A program made the position numbers and the translations under genes. The notes under the pieces were generated by a model. The model had not been told where the DNA came from. It was given only the letters and a program-made list of their open reading frames with translations, and did no database searches. DNA of 64,000 nt from Sabulicella rubraurantiaca. Lineage in GTDB: Bacteria; Pseudomonadota; Alphaproteobacteria; Acetobacterales; Acetobacteraceae. The DNA lies in NCBI RefSeq assembly GCF_017355885.1, contig NZ_JAFEUU010000001.1:760107-824106 (forward strand), read 5' to 3'. Positions 45,722 through 54,770 of this stretch are shown piece after piece (positions within the stretch are counted from its first letter, which is position 1; each line of letters opens with the position of its first letter).

Positions 45722-47176
45722 TCAAAATCCCGCCGCTTGAAGCCTCTGTCGTGCTGCGTCGAGGCACCGCAGTGCCGCCTTGCGCCCCGCGGGCGCGGCG
45801 GGGTCGAACTGCTCCCCTGACCAATCGACTATTGGAATGGGGTGCTCTGCCCTGTTGCTATCTGAGTTCGCGCCGTAGGTAGTGCCAATAGCTTCCAACA
45901 CGGCAAGCAGCGACGGTGGCGCATAGATGGCCGTTCGGCCCTCGATGGCTACCTCCCGACCAAGCCGCTCAAGAGCTGACACGTGTATCATCTCACCTGC
46001 GGGCACTACATGCCGCTCGCGGCCGAGGTTGACCTCCCACCACCCGACGGGAACTGGGACATTGGCGATCGACCGGCGCGCGCGCCGCTGCAGGGCGTAG
46101 AACCCGGTGCGCGGTTCGTGTTGCGGCGCCAGTGCGGCCGCCTCTCCCGAGCGGCTGCCGTCAGCTCCGTGGGGAAGATCGTCCGTGTCGCAGGGAAAGC
46201 CCGGGCAGTGTACCCGAATCCGGCGCAGCATCCAATCGAGGGACAAATCGTCGAGCTCTGGCTCCTGGTCGCGCCGGCTTTCCAGGTCCTCGTAGCCGCC
46301 ACCGACGTCCGAGTGAGCGCCGGGAAACCAGACCTGCTCAGCGACCGAGCTTAGCTGCTTAAACTTGTGCTGGCGCCAAACCGCGGCCTCAAACGGGATG
46401 CGATGCTCGTCAATAGCGACCGCGTGCAGGTTCACTCGACTGACTGATGGCATCTCGACGTTGTGGAATTGATACTTTAGGACATTGCGGCGCCGCAGCA
46501 ACTCGAGCGGTACGCCAAGCGCACCCACGGTGTCGAAGACGGCGATGCACTCGATTTGGAAGGTGTCGCGGTCGTGCACATGTCCACCCAGCGCGTGCCA
46601 AACGCCGGGCGAACGGTCGTCAGGCGGAGTCCGGTAGTAGGACCACGCTAAGGCCTCTCGCTCAGGTGTGCAGTGCTGGCGAGTGAGGAGACCTGCGGCA
46701 GCCAAGTAGCCGACCAGGGAACGGGCCGTATAGGCGCCGCGGGAGAAGCCAAAGACATAAATTTCATCACCGGGCTCGTAATGGAAGGAAAGAAATTTGT
46801 ACGCGCGACGTACGTTCGCATCGAGGCCGAGTCCAAAGCCACCCCCCCTAAAACGGTCAAGCCCGAACCTCGTGCCCACTCCGGGCTGGTAGTAGACGAG
46901 GTGCTTCCAGTCGTCCCGACCCGAAGCGGCCGCGGGTATTGCTGCAGGCGCGTGGCTAACGACGCTCTCGCCGTCGTCCGTTGGTCCCGGTCTGCCGGCA
47001 CCTGCGCGCAGCGGTGTCGCGTGCCTAGCTAGATAGCGCGAGACGATCTCGCGGATGCGTACAATGTTGGTGTCACGTGGGTTGAAAGCCGCGTCCTGCC
47101 AAGTTCCATCGAGCAGCAGGATAATTCGACGCCTGCTTGTCGTGGGAGTCCCTTCGCTCTTTCTTCCACTTGCCAT
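45722..47176 (-). CDS. DUF2235 (Tle1-type) phospholipase-like hydrolase
   Basis: A 484-residue alpha/beta-hydrolase-type protein. The start at 47176 follows GGGAGAAG. Landmarks are RRRIILLLDGTWQD and RDTNIVRIREIV at the N-terminus, HLVYYQPGVGTRFGLDRFRG, the nucleophile motif VFGFSRGAYTARSLVGYLA (GxSxG), and VWFPGAHSDVGGGYED, which holds the acid and His region. This is the DUF2235 family; its best-studied members are the type VI secretion phospholipase A effectors Tle1, while others are of unknown role. No VgrG, PAAR or adaptor domain is present in the protein or nearby. It lies 96 bp downstream of the peptidoglycan hydrolase gene on the same strand. Confidence 0.85.
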   Translation of the reverse strand: MASGRKSEGTPTTSRRRIILLLDGTWQDAAFNPRDTNIVRIREIVSRYLARHATPLRAGAGRPGPTDDGESVVSHAPAAIPAAASGRDDWKHLVYYQPGVGTRFGLDRFRGGGFGLGLDANVRRAYKFLSFHYEPGDEIYVFGFSRGAYTARSLVGYLAAAGLLTRQHCTPEREALAWSYYRTPPDDRSPGVWHALGGHVHDRDTFQIECIAVFDTVGALGVPLELLRRRNVLKYQFHNVEMPSVSRVNLHAVAIDEHRIPFEAAVWRQHKFKQLSSVAEQVWFPGAHSDVGGGYEDLESRRDQEPELDDLSLDWMLRRIRVHCPGFPCDTDDLPHGADGSRSGEAAALAPQHEPRTGFYALQRRARRSIANVPVPVGWWEVNLGRERHVVPAGEMIHVSALERLGREVAIEGRTAIYAPPSLLAVLEAIGTTYGANSDSNRAEHPIPIVDWSGEQFDPAAPAGRKAALRCLDAARQRLQAAGF

Positions 47177-47272
47177 AGACACTTCTCCCAAGCCAGAGGC
47201 GCCGTAAAAATGCGTACACTCCGTAGGTCTTTACACGACAGCCTTGCTGAGCCCGTCCATTCCGCTTTTCCC

Positions 47273-49147
47273 TCAAGCAATCAGCACGAAGTCGGCTTGC
47301 TTGTAGCTTCGGCTGCGCGTTGTGGCCTCGAAGCCGTTTCGGCTGCCGTCGCTGTTTGTATTACCCTCAATCGTCAGGAAGCTTTCGGCCCTCGCCTCAG
47401 CCACAAGGCCGGTGTGAATCCAGTCATTGGGGTTGGTCGTACTTCGGATCACAAAGAGTGACCCCGCGGGTAGGCGGCTTATCCGAGCCTCGGAGGAGCG
47501 AAGGCTGTCGCCTTGCACGAAGCGGCCGTCGCGCTTCGCATCAGCGACCAGCGCGTCGACCCCCACCTGCCGACGGAGCGGCATGTCCTGCCCCAAGGCC
47601 AAGGCCGCCTGCTGCAGCAAAAAGCACACGAAGCCTGCGCACCAAGCTTGATCGCTCCCCTCCTTCCCCGCCATGTATAGCCGCACCCAAGGCCCGCGGT
47701 TGTCGCCACCTGCCTCTCGCGGGTGCTCCTTCAAATGCTGCCGCGACACCGCGATGACCGCGCTATGGAGGCCCGCTGCAGCACCGTCCAGCGGGGCAAG
47801 AGCGCGATGCAGGGGTGCCGTCAGGGCCGCCCACGTCCGCACATCCACGATGCCAGTTCCAAGCAGCCCCCGTGCGACCTGGAAGTCACGGACCGCATCG
47901 CGCGTGCCTGCGCCAAAATCCCCATCCACCTTCGTCCCGAAGCCGTGCAGTGTGCACCACTCCTGGATGCGCCTGACAGCCTCCTTCTTGCGGCTGCCCT
48001 CGGCGACCTCGTCAGAAAGATCGAGTTCCGCTCGTACATAAGAAGGCAGAGCCGACTTGGTCTGCGGTGGCAGAACCGCGCCGCGCGTGCCGAGCGCCGC
48101 CTCGGCCGACAGGGCGTTGCGCTTGCTGTCCAGGCTGACGATGCCATCCTGAAGGAGTTGCCAGAGAAGCACGGCTGCCCCGCACTGGCCCGAGACAGCC
48201 TCCGGGTCGTAGCGCCCGTCGGCCACGAACTTGCCCTTGGCGTAGTGGGTCGAGAAGCTCCACAGGTAGGGCGAGCGAGTGCCGCGCTTGCGGTATCCCC
48301 AGCCGTTGTATCGTTCCCAACGCTCGAGCAGCTTCGGCAACGCCCAATCAGTTTCAAGGTGGAACTTCTTCAGCCGGAGCGCATCCGCAGCGCTGTCCTT
48401 CCAGGAGAATGGCGGCGAGCCTGATTTTGGGTGCCCCGTCGGAACGCGGACGGTATGGGCGGTGAGCGGATCACCGTTGTGAAGGTGGGTCGAAAAGCTG
48501 AAGCTGCTTTCTAGCGCGTGAATGATCCCGACGAAGTACCAAGGGATGTTGCCGCCCGCGGCGGCGGCGGCGTCCTCGTAGACCGCAGATTTGGCGGCAA
48601 GACGGGCCGTGATGCGGCGGACTTCCTGGACCCGCTCAGACCTGACTGCGCAACTTCCGAAGAGTTCCTCGTACTCCTTCGCTAACACCTCGGCCTCGGG
48701 AAGGGCGGGGGCAGTCGCTGTTGCGGAATCGGCCAGCGTCGCCGCGGTCCCGCCGGCTACCGCGAGGGCCGGCTCATGCAGCTTCGCGGGAGCGGCAGGC
48801 GCAGGCTCGGCCTCGTCGGTCGACAGGGCGCCCCGCACATTCGCGGCCGAATCAGCCAGCGCGAACCCGACATTGTCGAGCAGATCCTCGATCCGCCGGG
48901 CGATGCCGTTGAGTGGCTGTGTCCGGATGCCAGCGATGGTGCCGGTCAGCGTGTCGCTGAGTGCGTTCAGAGTGTTGGCGCGTTGAAGCGTATCATCGAA
49001 GATGGCACGCGCCCGAAGCTGTCCTAACTCCTCGATCTGCGTGCGCAGGGATTGCTTCTCGGCGGGGTCTGTGGTCACGTCTAGCCGCTCAAAAAGCAGC
49101 ATCTCGGCCTCCAGAATGAGCCGGAGCGTGTCGGTGCTGGTCGCCAT
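47273..49147 (-). CDS. multidomain peptidoglycan hydrolase (lysozyme-like + PG-binding + CHAP-like)
   Basis: A 624-residue protein with a GAGAAGGAGAG ribosome binding site before ATG 49147. Residues about 1-150 are helical and polar. About 195-340 is a lysozyme-like domain (GNIPWYFVGIIHALESSFSF, with the Glu after HAL as likely acid; NGWGYRKRGTRSPYLW). About 385-445 is a peptidoglycan-binding module (VRRIQEWCTLHGFGTKVDGD, FGAGTRDAVRDFQVARGL). The C-terminal part from about 480 is amidase/CHAP-like (WCAGFVCFLLQQAALALG with catalytic Cys; WIHTGLVAEA with His; TIEGNTNSDG). Two different cell-wall activities in one protein fit an endolysin or an antibacterial effector. No signal peptide is seen. 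Confidence 0.75.
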   Translation of the reverse strand: MATSTDTLRLILEAEMLLFERLDVTTDPAEKQSLRTQIEELGQLRARAIFDDTLQRANTLNALSDTLTGTIAGIRTQPLNGIARRIEDLLDNVGFALADSAANVRGALSTDEAEPAPAAPAKLHEPALAVAGGTAATLADSATATAPALPEAEVLAKEYEELFGSCAVRSERVQEVRRITARLAAKSAVYEDAAAAAGGNIPWYFVGIIHALESSFSFSTHLHNGDPLTAHTVRVPTGHPKSGSPPFSWKDSAADALRLKKFHLETDWALPKLLERWERYNGWGYRKRGTRSPYLWSFSTHYAKGKFVADGRYDPEAVSGQCGAAVLLWQLLQDGIVSLDSKRNALSAEAALGTRGAVLPPQTKSALPSYVRAELDLSDEVAEGSRKKEAVRRIQEWCTLHGFGTKVDGDFGAGTRDAVRDFQVARGLLGTGIVDVRTWAALTAPLHRALAPLDGAAAGLHSAVIAVSRQHLKEHPREAGGDNRGPWVRLYMAGKEGSDQAWCAGFVCFLLQQAALALGQDMPLRRQVGVDALVADAKRDGRFVQGDSLRSSEARISRLPAGSLFVIRSTTNPNDWIHTGLVAEARAESFLTIEGNTNSDGSRNGFEATTRSRSYKQADFVLIA

Positions 49148-49181
49148 CTCGTCTCTCTCCTTCTCAGGTCTTGTTATCCAC

Positions 49182-50081
49182 TCAGATCTCGCCCCGCGCG
49201 CGCATGACCGCGGCGCGTATGGCTGATGACAGATCGCGCAGGCGCGCCGTGCGCGCGGCCATGTCGGCTGCATTCGCGAGGCTTGTTGTTCCTTGAACGC
49301 TGGATGCCGTCTCGATCGCGGTCTTCACCGCCCTTATCGCGCCGCGGGTCTCCTCCAGCAGCACTACCCAATCCGACAGTGCGGTCCGATACGCCTCGTG
49401 GCGGCTCATGATCGCCGCGCGGTCGGGCAGGTCGGCTCCATCGAGGCGGGCGCGGCGCAGCCGGTCGACGCCTGGCGTGGTGAGCACAAGGAACATCGTC
49501 GGCACGCCTGCCCGAAGTTCCGACAGGATCTGGTCGACCGTCTGAAAACCCTCCAGAAAAGCCTCGCGAAAGGCGGCCCGTGAGGCCGCCTGCTGTGCCC
49601 TGTCAGCGACCGCCGAAAGAACCGGCAGTATCGCGGGTAGGCCAGCCAAAACTGGCCCCCCACCGACGACCGATCCCAGCGCGAGCAACTCGCTGCCCAG
49701 CTTCGCCGCCTCGCCCCTCAGCTCACTCAGACCCCGGCCCTCGGCGAGTGCAAGGAGGCCTTCATTGTAGGCGGCGACCACGGCGAGAGCGCGGCGGCTC
49801 GCCTGCGCCATCGGCGGCGTTGCGCTGGAAGCGAAATAGACCGCGCGTGCGGGGTCGAAGACAGGGTCCACGCCGAGGGCACGCGTTCGCGCCGCACGGC
49901 CTTCCTCGCGGCCCAGCCTCCGCTCAGCAATGGCAAACTCGTTCAGGAGATCTTCCGAAGCACGATGCGTGCGGCTAAACGCTTCCGCATAGCTGCGCAT
50001 CTCGGGGAGCCCCGCAGAGGACGCGCAGGCCCCCAGCGCCAACGGCCACATAAGGATCAATCTACGCATCGCCCTGGTCAT
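49182..50081 (-). CDS. lipoprotein of unknown function
   Basis: A 299-residue lipoprotein: MTRAMRRLILMWPLALGACA with lipobox LALGAC. The mature part is mostly helical (MRSYAEAFSRTHRASEDLLN, SRRALAVVAAYNEGLLALAE, YRTALSDWVVLLEETRGAIR) and has one glycine-rich hydrophobic stretch (LGSVVGGGPVLAGLPAILPV). No family recognised. It is first of the minus-strand run and ends 34 bp before the peptidoglycan hydrolase start, so the two are likely cotranscribed; protection of the producer or a surface-delivery role are both possible. The start could also be 12 bp further on. Confidence 0.7.
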   Translation of the reverse strand: MTRAMRRLILMWPLALGACASSAGLPEMRSYAEAFSRTHRASEDLLNEFAIAERRLGREEGRAARTRALGVDPVFDPARAVYFASSATPPMAQASRRALAVVAAYNEGLLALAEGRGLSELRGEAAKLGSELLALGSVVGGGPVLAGLPAILPVLSAVADRAQQAASRAAFREAFLEGFQTVDQILSELRAGVPTMFLVLTTPGVDRLRRARLDGADLPDRAAIMSRHEAYRTALSDWVVLLEETRGAIRAVKTAIETASSVQGTTSLANAADMAARTARLRDLSSAIRAAVMRARGEI

Positions 50082-50725
50082 CGGGCTATTCTGAAGAGGT
50101 CTCGATGCGACATTCCTGCCGCCGGACGGCGAGCTTGGCAAGCACGGATAAGAGCGCCGAGGGGAGCGCCGCGTAGAGGCGTCAAGGTGACAGGTATTTG
50201 CTGACGGGCCCATGCGATACGTCTCCCCTGGCCCCGGCTTAGACACAGCTTGGCTTAATCCGCACGACAGCATCAACACAATTCATTTGCTGCGCAGCCA
50301 TAAAACGCTTTATCTTTACGCCCTGCTTAGGCAGACTACCTCCTTGTCGCGTGCTTTAAGGGAGGGCTCAGCCTTGCGCCATACTCCGGGGCCCATTCGC
50401 CTGTGACGGGGGCGTGAGGGGAAATAACGATCCTCCCTCGGCGTGAACCTAGTGCATATGCGTGGTATCACCTCGCGTGCCCAGGCCGGACGTCCGGCGC
50501 CGCTTCGTGCACGCGGCGGTCCAGGTTTCCTTTAATCCTCGTGAAGAGCGTCGTGAGCCAAGCGTCCGCGGAACCCGACAATCTCAGGCACCTCGTATGC
50601 TACTCGCGTGCCTTTGATTTTTCCCGGCACGGCAAGCCCGCCGACAAATGCTTCGCGGAAACTAGATTCAGGACTTGAACGCCAGCGCCGTCGTCCGCCA
50701 ACCTGAGGCAAAAGGAGCGGCAACT
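50082..50725. promoter_or_regulatory. divergent intergenic region of the hydrolase island
   Basis: A 640-bp gap between divergent start codons, noticeably more AT-rich in 50230-50340 than the surroundings. No gene is supported. It should contain the promoters of both the lipoprotein-hydrolase run and the papain-lipase gene; no specific boxes are claimed. Confidence 0.45.
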
Positions 50726-52759
50726 ATGGCGACAAAACCTAATCCATCGGACAAATCGCCGCCAACACGAGGCAAAGCGAGGAACAGCAAGGCTGGCCGC
50801 GTCGCGGAGCGGCGCCGCTTTGACGCTCTGCCCGATACACTGGACTTCCGCGATCAACTCTACGTCCCTGCTCTAGTAGCTGTGCCTCCAGCATCCGACC
50901 TTGCTGCATACCGAGCGCACAGACTACCTGTCCTCGATCAGGGCACAGAAGGCGCGTGTACCGGCTTCGGCCTAGCTGCCGTTGCAAACTATCTCCTCCG
51001 CGTCCGTGGCAGAGCCCCCAAAGCGGATGAGGTCAGTGCTTGGATGCTCTACACGATGGCACGCCGGTACGACGAATGGCCGGGCGAGGCATACGAGGGA
51101 TCAAGCGCACGCGGCGCAGTAAAGGGCTGGCATAAGCACGGCCTCTGCTCTCTCGCCCTCTGGAGGGACAACCAGGGCGATCTCACATTGAATGAAAAGC
51201 GGTCTGCCAATGCTCTTCAACGTCCGCTCGGCGCATATTTTCGAGTAAACCATAAAGATCTTGTCAGCATGCACGCGGCGATCACTGAGGTCGGTGTTCT
51301 TTATGCTACCGCGCAGGTGCATGAGGGATGGCAAAAAGTCCGGCCGGGCGACGAGCAAATAGACTTCCACGAGGGAGTAATCGGCGGCCACGCCTTTGCG
51401 ATTGTTGGCTACGATAACATTGGCTTCTGGATCCAGAACAGCTGGGGCAAGGGATGGGGCAGCAGCGGCTTGGCTCGCCTCGGATACGGCGACTGGCTCG
51501 CGAACGGCACCGATGTTTGGGTGGCAGCGCTCGGTGCGCCCGTCGATTTTGGCCTTCCCGTTAGCCAAGGAAGGATGATCGCCGGCGCGCCCCGCAGCTA
51601 CGAAAGCGCCATTTACGCAACCTTGCGGCCTCATATTGTCACTACCCGAAACGACGGCGTGCTGGACGAAAAGGGCACCTACGGCCTAACCGAACAAGGC
51701 CTTCGCAATGTTATCCACACGGACCTACCCAAGGCAATGTCGGGTTGGCGCCGAAGGCGTGTCGTCCTCTACGCTCATGGCGGTCTCGTTGAACAGAGTA
51801 CCGCGGTCCAATACGTCGCAGAGAATCGGGCGCGGATGCTCCAGGCCGAGGCTTACCCGCTTTCCTTTATTTGGCGCAGTGACGCTTGGGCAACGCTGGG
51901 AAACATTTTGCGCGATGCGATGGCGCGGCGGCGCTCCGAAGGTCCGCTAGACGCGCTGAAAGATTTTATGTTCGATCGCCTCGATGACATGCTCGAACCG
52001 GTGGCACGGGCCCTAGGCGGCAGAACGCTATGGGATGAGATGAAGGAGAACGCGCACCTCGCCGCGGCCCATGTGGAGGGTGCGGCGCGACAGACTGCGG
52101 ATCATCTCGTCGCTCTGCACATGCGAGGCGATCTCGATGAGGTTCACTTGGTCGCGCATAGCGCCGGCTCCATCCTTCTCGCCCCGCTGGCTCAACAATT
52201 GGCGAAGGCATCGGTGCCGATCCCGAGCCTGAGCCTCTGGGCGCCCGCATGCACAATTGAGCTCTTCCAATCAACCTACCGACCGTTGATCGATAGTGGG
52301 CAGATCGGCGCCTTCGACCTCTTCACGCTAGATGACCGAACGGAGCGCGACGACCACTGCGCCCACATCTACCACAAGTCGCTTCTCTACCTCGTCAGCG
52401 CGGCTCTCGAGGCACAGCCGCGCATTCCGTGGCAAGAACACCAGCAGGGGACGCCAATTCTTGGCTTGGCGCGCGACGTGGCTAAGCACCTTCGAGAGGA
52501 CTTTTGGAATGGAGATGACCGACGCTGGATCGTGGCACCTGGCGCTAAAGAGAGCGACGCGGCGCACCATGGTGACTTCGACAACGACCCAGTGACGCGC
52601 ATGACGACGCTCCGCCGCATATGTGGTGAAGCAGCAGCCGGGGTCGTTGCTGAGGCACCCCGAATGGGCTCTGCAGCTGGGATTCAAGGGCGTCGGCAGA
52701 GCGTCGAAGCGGCAATTGGTATGGTAGGCCCCACAAGAACCAAAGCCAGTTCGAGGTGA
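50726..52759 (+). CDS. papain-like cysteine protease fused to alpha/beta hydrolase
   Basis: A 677-residue two-enzyme protein starting at 50726 after AAAGGAGCGG. Residues about 65-280 form a C1 papain domain: LPVLDQGTEGACTGFGLAAV (oxyanion Gln and catalytic Cys), GGHAFAIVGYDN (His) and FWIQNSWGKGWGSSGLARLG (Asn). Residues about 335-600 look like a lipase/esterase: RRRVVLYAHGGLVEQS, then HLVAHSAGSILLAPLA (H-S-A-G nucleophile elbow) and a LSLWAPACTIELF strand. The two active sites are separated by a linker of about 50 residues. No signal peptide is visible. The next gene, 44 bp downstream, encodes a membrane protein. A toxin or lytic role is inferred from domains and neighbourhood. Confidence 0.8.
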   Translation: MATKPNPSDKSPPTRGKARNSKAGRVAERRRFDALPDTLDFRDQLYVPALVAVPPASDLAAYRAHRLPVLDQGTEGACTGFGLAAVANYLLRVRGRAPKADEVSAWMLYTMARRYDEWPGEAYEGSSARGAVKGWHKHGLCSLALWRDNQGDLTLNEKRSANALQRPLGAYFRVNHKDLVSMHAAITEVGVLYATAQVHEGWQKVRPGDEQIDFHEGVIGGHAFAIVGYDNIGFWIQNSWGKGWGSSGLARLGYGDWLANGTDVWVAALGAPVDFGLPVSQGRMIAGAPRSYESAIYATLRPHIVTTRNDGVLDEKGTYGLTEQGLRNVIHTDLPKAMSGWRRRRVVLYAHGGLVEQSTAVQYVAENRARMLQAEAYPLSFIWRSDAWATLGNILRDAMARRRSEGPLDALKDFMFDRLDDMLEPVARALGGRTLWDEMKENAHLAAAHVEGAARQTADHLVALHMRGDLDEVHLVAHSAGSILLAPLAQQLAKASVPIPSLSLWAPACTIELFQSTYRPLIDSGQIGAFDLFTLDDRTERDDHCAHIYHKSLLYLVSAALEAQPRIPWQEHQQGTPILGLARDVAKHLREDFWNGDDRRWIVAPGAKESDAAHHGDFDNDPVTRMTTLRRICGEAAAGVVAEAPRMGSAAGIQGRRQSVEAAIGMVGPTRTKASSR

Positions 52760-52803
52760 CAGGCAGTTCCCACGCCGCCTCTTAGAAAAAGTCCGAGGGC
52801 CAC

Positions 52804-54348
52804 ATGATTTTCAATCAGCCTTCCCTCCGTAGAGAGACCGATGATTCTGGCCTCGCGAAAGATTACGTTCGCGAACTGCAGCGTGATGGCCGCCTCCTGC
52901 TCAGGTATGTTGCTAGACATGTCGATCGGCCACTCGTGCAGCCCGGGGTGGGGAGCTGGCGAGGCGCAGCGGAATATCCACAGCCGGTTGCGCATATACT
53001 CACTTCGAGCCCCGAGGCAGTTTCGGCTAGCGGCGCACAGATGGAACAACTGGCGGTCCTGGTTGACAATTTAGCCCAGCGTGCTGCTCCAGCGAGCGTC
53101 ACCAGCATCCGTCTCACCGCTGCGTATCTCCGCGTGCCTGTCGAGGGACTGGAGCCGCCGAAGGAAGTTCAGAAGCGCGCAAAGAGATTAAAAAAGCTGA
53201 TGCTTTTGATCGTCGCCATCGCCGTACTGGCGACTTTAATATCCGTGCTCTTGCTCGCTCATGTAGACAGTGGGCAAAGGAGCATGCGGCAACTCCAGGC
53301 CGTGCGCGCCGACTTGGCTGAGACGGCCGAGCGCATGTCCGATCTTCCAAATGAAGCTTGGATGGCGCCCCCAGACGATGTACGTAGAACCGTTAGCGCA
53401 AGGCCACAAGGCGAAGCTTATCGAGGCTTTTGCCATCCGCCGAGCGGCGAGGGACCTCCAGCGCGGAACTCATCCGATAATAGGATGACTAGTCGGGACC
53501 AAACCAATCACCTAGCCGCACGACGACTTCCGGCTGGAACGGAAGAAGGCGAGCGAGCACAGGCGCTGTGTTCCAAGCATGTGCAGTCACTTCTGCGCGA
53601 GGAACTCGTTTTTCGCCAACTAGAGGGGTGGAACCAGCGCACCGAGAGATTGTATGGAATGGTGCGATGGATTGTCGGGGCGCCTATCAACTTCGTGCGT
53701 TTTACGTGCCGGCAAGCCGGCCTCGAATTTTGCAGCGGGATGGCGTCCCATGCCATAGCTACACAAGGCGAGTTATGGCACACGAGCATGTGGTACGGAC
53801 GGTCACTAGGCGAACACTGGAGGCGGACCGAACTGCGAACCTCGAGTTCGATCTCCCTCCTCACTGGCTTCGTTTTACCGCTCCTACTCGGCTGCGTTGG
53901 CGGATGTGCCTACGCGCTACGGCGCTTAGACCAGAGGCTCTCGAACTGGACTCTCGAATTTCGGGATGGTTCGCATTCATTATTGCGTGTGTTACTAGCA
54001 ACGATGTTAGGAGGCCTTGTCGGGATCGTTTGGACTGGCGACGCCCCCGTTCAACTCGGTGGGTTCACCCTCACTTTGGCGGCAGTGGCCTTTTTTGTCG
54101 GTTTCTCACTCGAAGTGGTTTTCTCGGTCATCGAAACCATGGTTGAGGCCGTTGCGGGAAAGCTGCGGGCGCAGCCACCTGCGCCGATTGTACTTCCTAT
54201 GCCGAGCGCCAATGGGCAGCCGATCCCAGTGAATAACCGCCCCAGCACGAGCACAGAACCCCAGAATTTAGTCCGGACAGGGGACGCTGCTTCTGATCAA
54301 GAAGAACAGCGACCACCCGGCCCCCCGAAGCCAGCACCGTCTCCCTAG
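52804..54348 (+). CDS. hypothetical multi-pass membrane protein
   Basis: A 514-residue protein. A first membrane helix lies at about 131-152 (KLMLLIVAIAVLATLISVLL). A soluble region of about 200 residues follows, then three C-terminal helices at about 350-375 (ISLLTGFVLPLLLGCVGGCA), 400-418 (LLATMLGGLVGIVWTG) and 422-445 (LGGFTLTLAAVAFFVGFSLE), and a proline-rich tail. The N-terminus is cytoplasmic-looking. No family recognised. It sits 44 bp after the papain-lipase gene and is probably in its operon, where it could anchor, deliver or counteract that protein; this is inference. Confidence 0.65.
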   Translation: MIFNQPSLRRETDDSGLAKDYVRELQRDGRLLLRYVARHVDRPLVQPGVGSWRGAAEYPQPVAHILTSSPEAVSASGAQMEQLAVLVDNLAQRAAPASVTSIRLTAAYLRVPVEGLEPPKEVQKRAKRLKKLMLLIVAIAVLATLISVLLLAHVDSGQRSMRQLQAVRADLAETAERMSDLPNEAWMAPPDDVRRTVSARPQGEAYRGFCHPPSGEGPPARNSSDNRMTSRDQTNHLAARRLPAGTEEGERAQALCSKHVQSLLREELVFRQLEGWNQRTERLYGMVRWIVGAPINFVRFTCRQAGLEFCSGMASHAIATQGELWHTSMWYGRSLGEHWRRTELRTSSSISLLTGFVLPLLLGCVGGCAYALRRLDQRLSNWTLEFRDGSHSLLRVLLATMLGGLVGIVWTGDAPVQLGGFTLTLAAVAFFVGFSLEVVFSVIETMVEAVAGKLRAQPPAPIVLPMPSANGQPIPVNNRPSTSTEPQNLVRTGDAASDQEEQRPPGPPKPAPSP

Positions 54349-54770
54349 AGAACCTCGGCAAGACTGATTGGTGTGCTCCTGGCAGGCAGAGCGCAGCCTC
54401 CTCGCCATGGGCCTGAAATTCTCAAGCCGTGAGCTCCCGGCTGCTTCGGCCCTAAATTTCGCCTTGCGCCCCTTGCGTAACGCAGCCAACCTGCGTGAGC
54501 CAAAAAGGGATCTATTCGCACGCATAGCATTTCTGTTTTAGAGTACCATTTGTCCTCAGTTTCCCTTCACGGCGCCAGATAATTTGCGCAGCCATCCGGT
54601 CGATCCGTATGCTTGAGGTCAAACGCACTTCCGTGGGTCAGCGGAGCGCTGGTGATGGATGGGGTGCACTCCACCCCTTGGTTGTCGATTTAACTTGCCA
54701 TGCCTACAAATGCGTAGGCTGTGTTAGGCGGGGCTATTGCCGTGGGTCTTGGTCTCTGCAAACGCATCTC
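54349..54770. other. 420-bp convergent gap with no gene
   Basis: Lies between two converging genes. No coding frame is supported on either strand and no clear terminator hairpin was seen. Confidence 0.4.
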
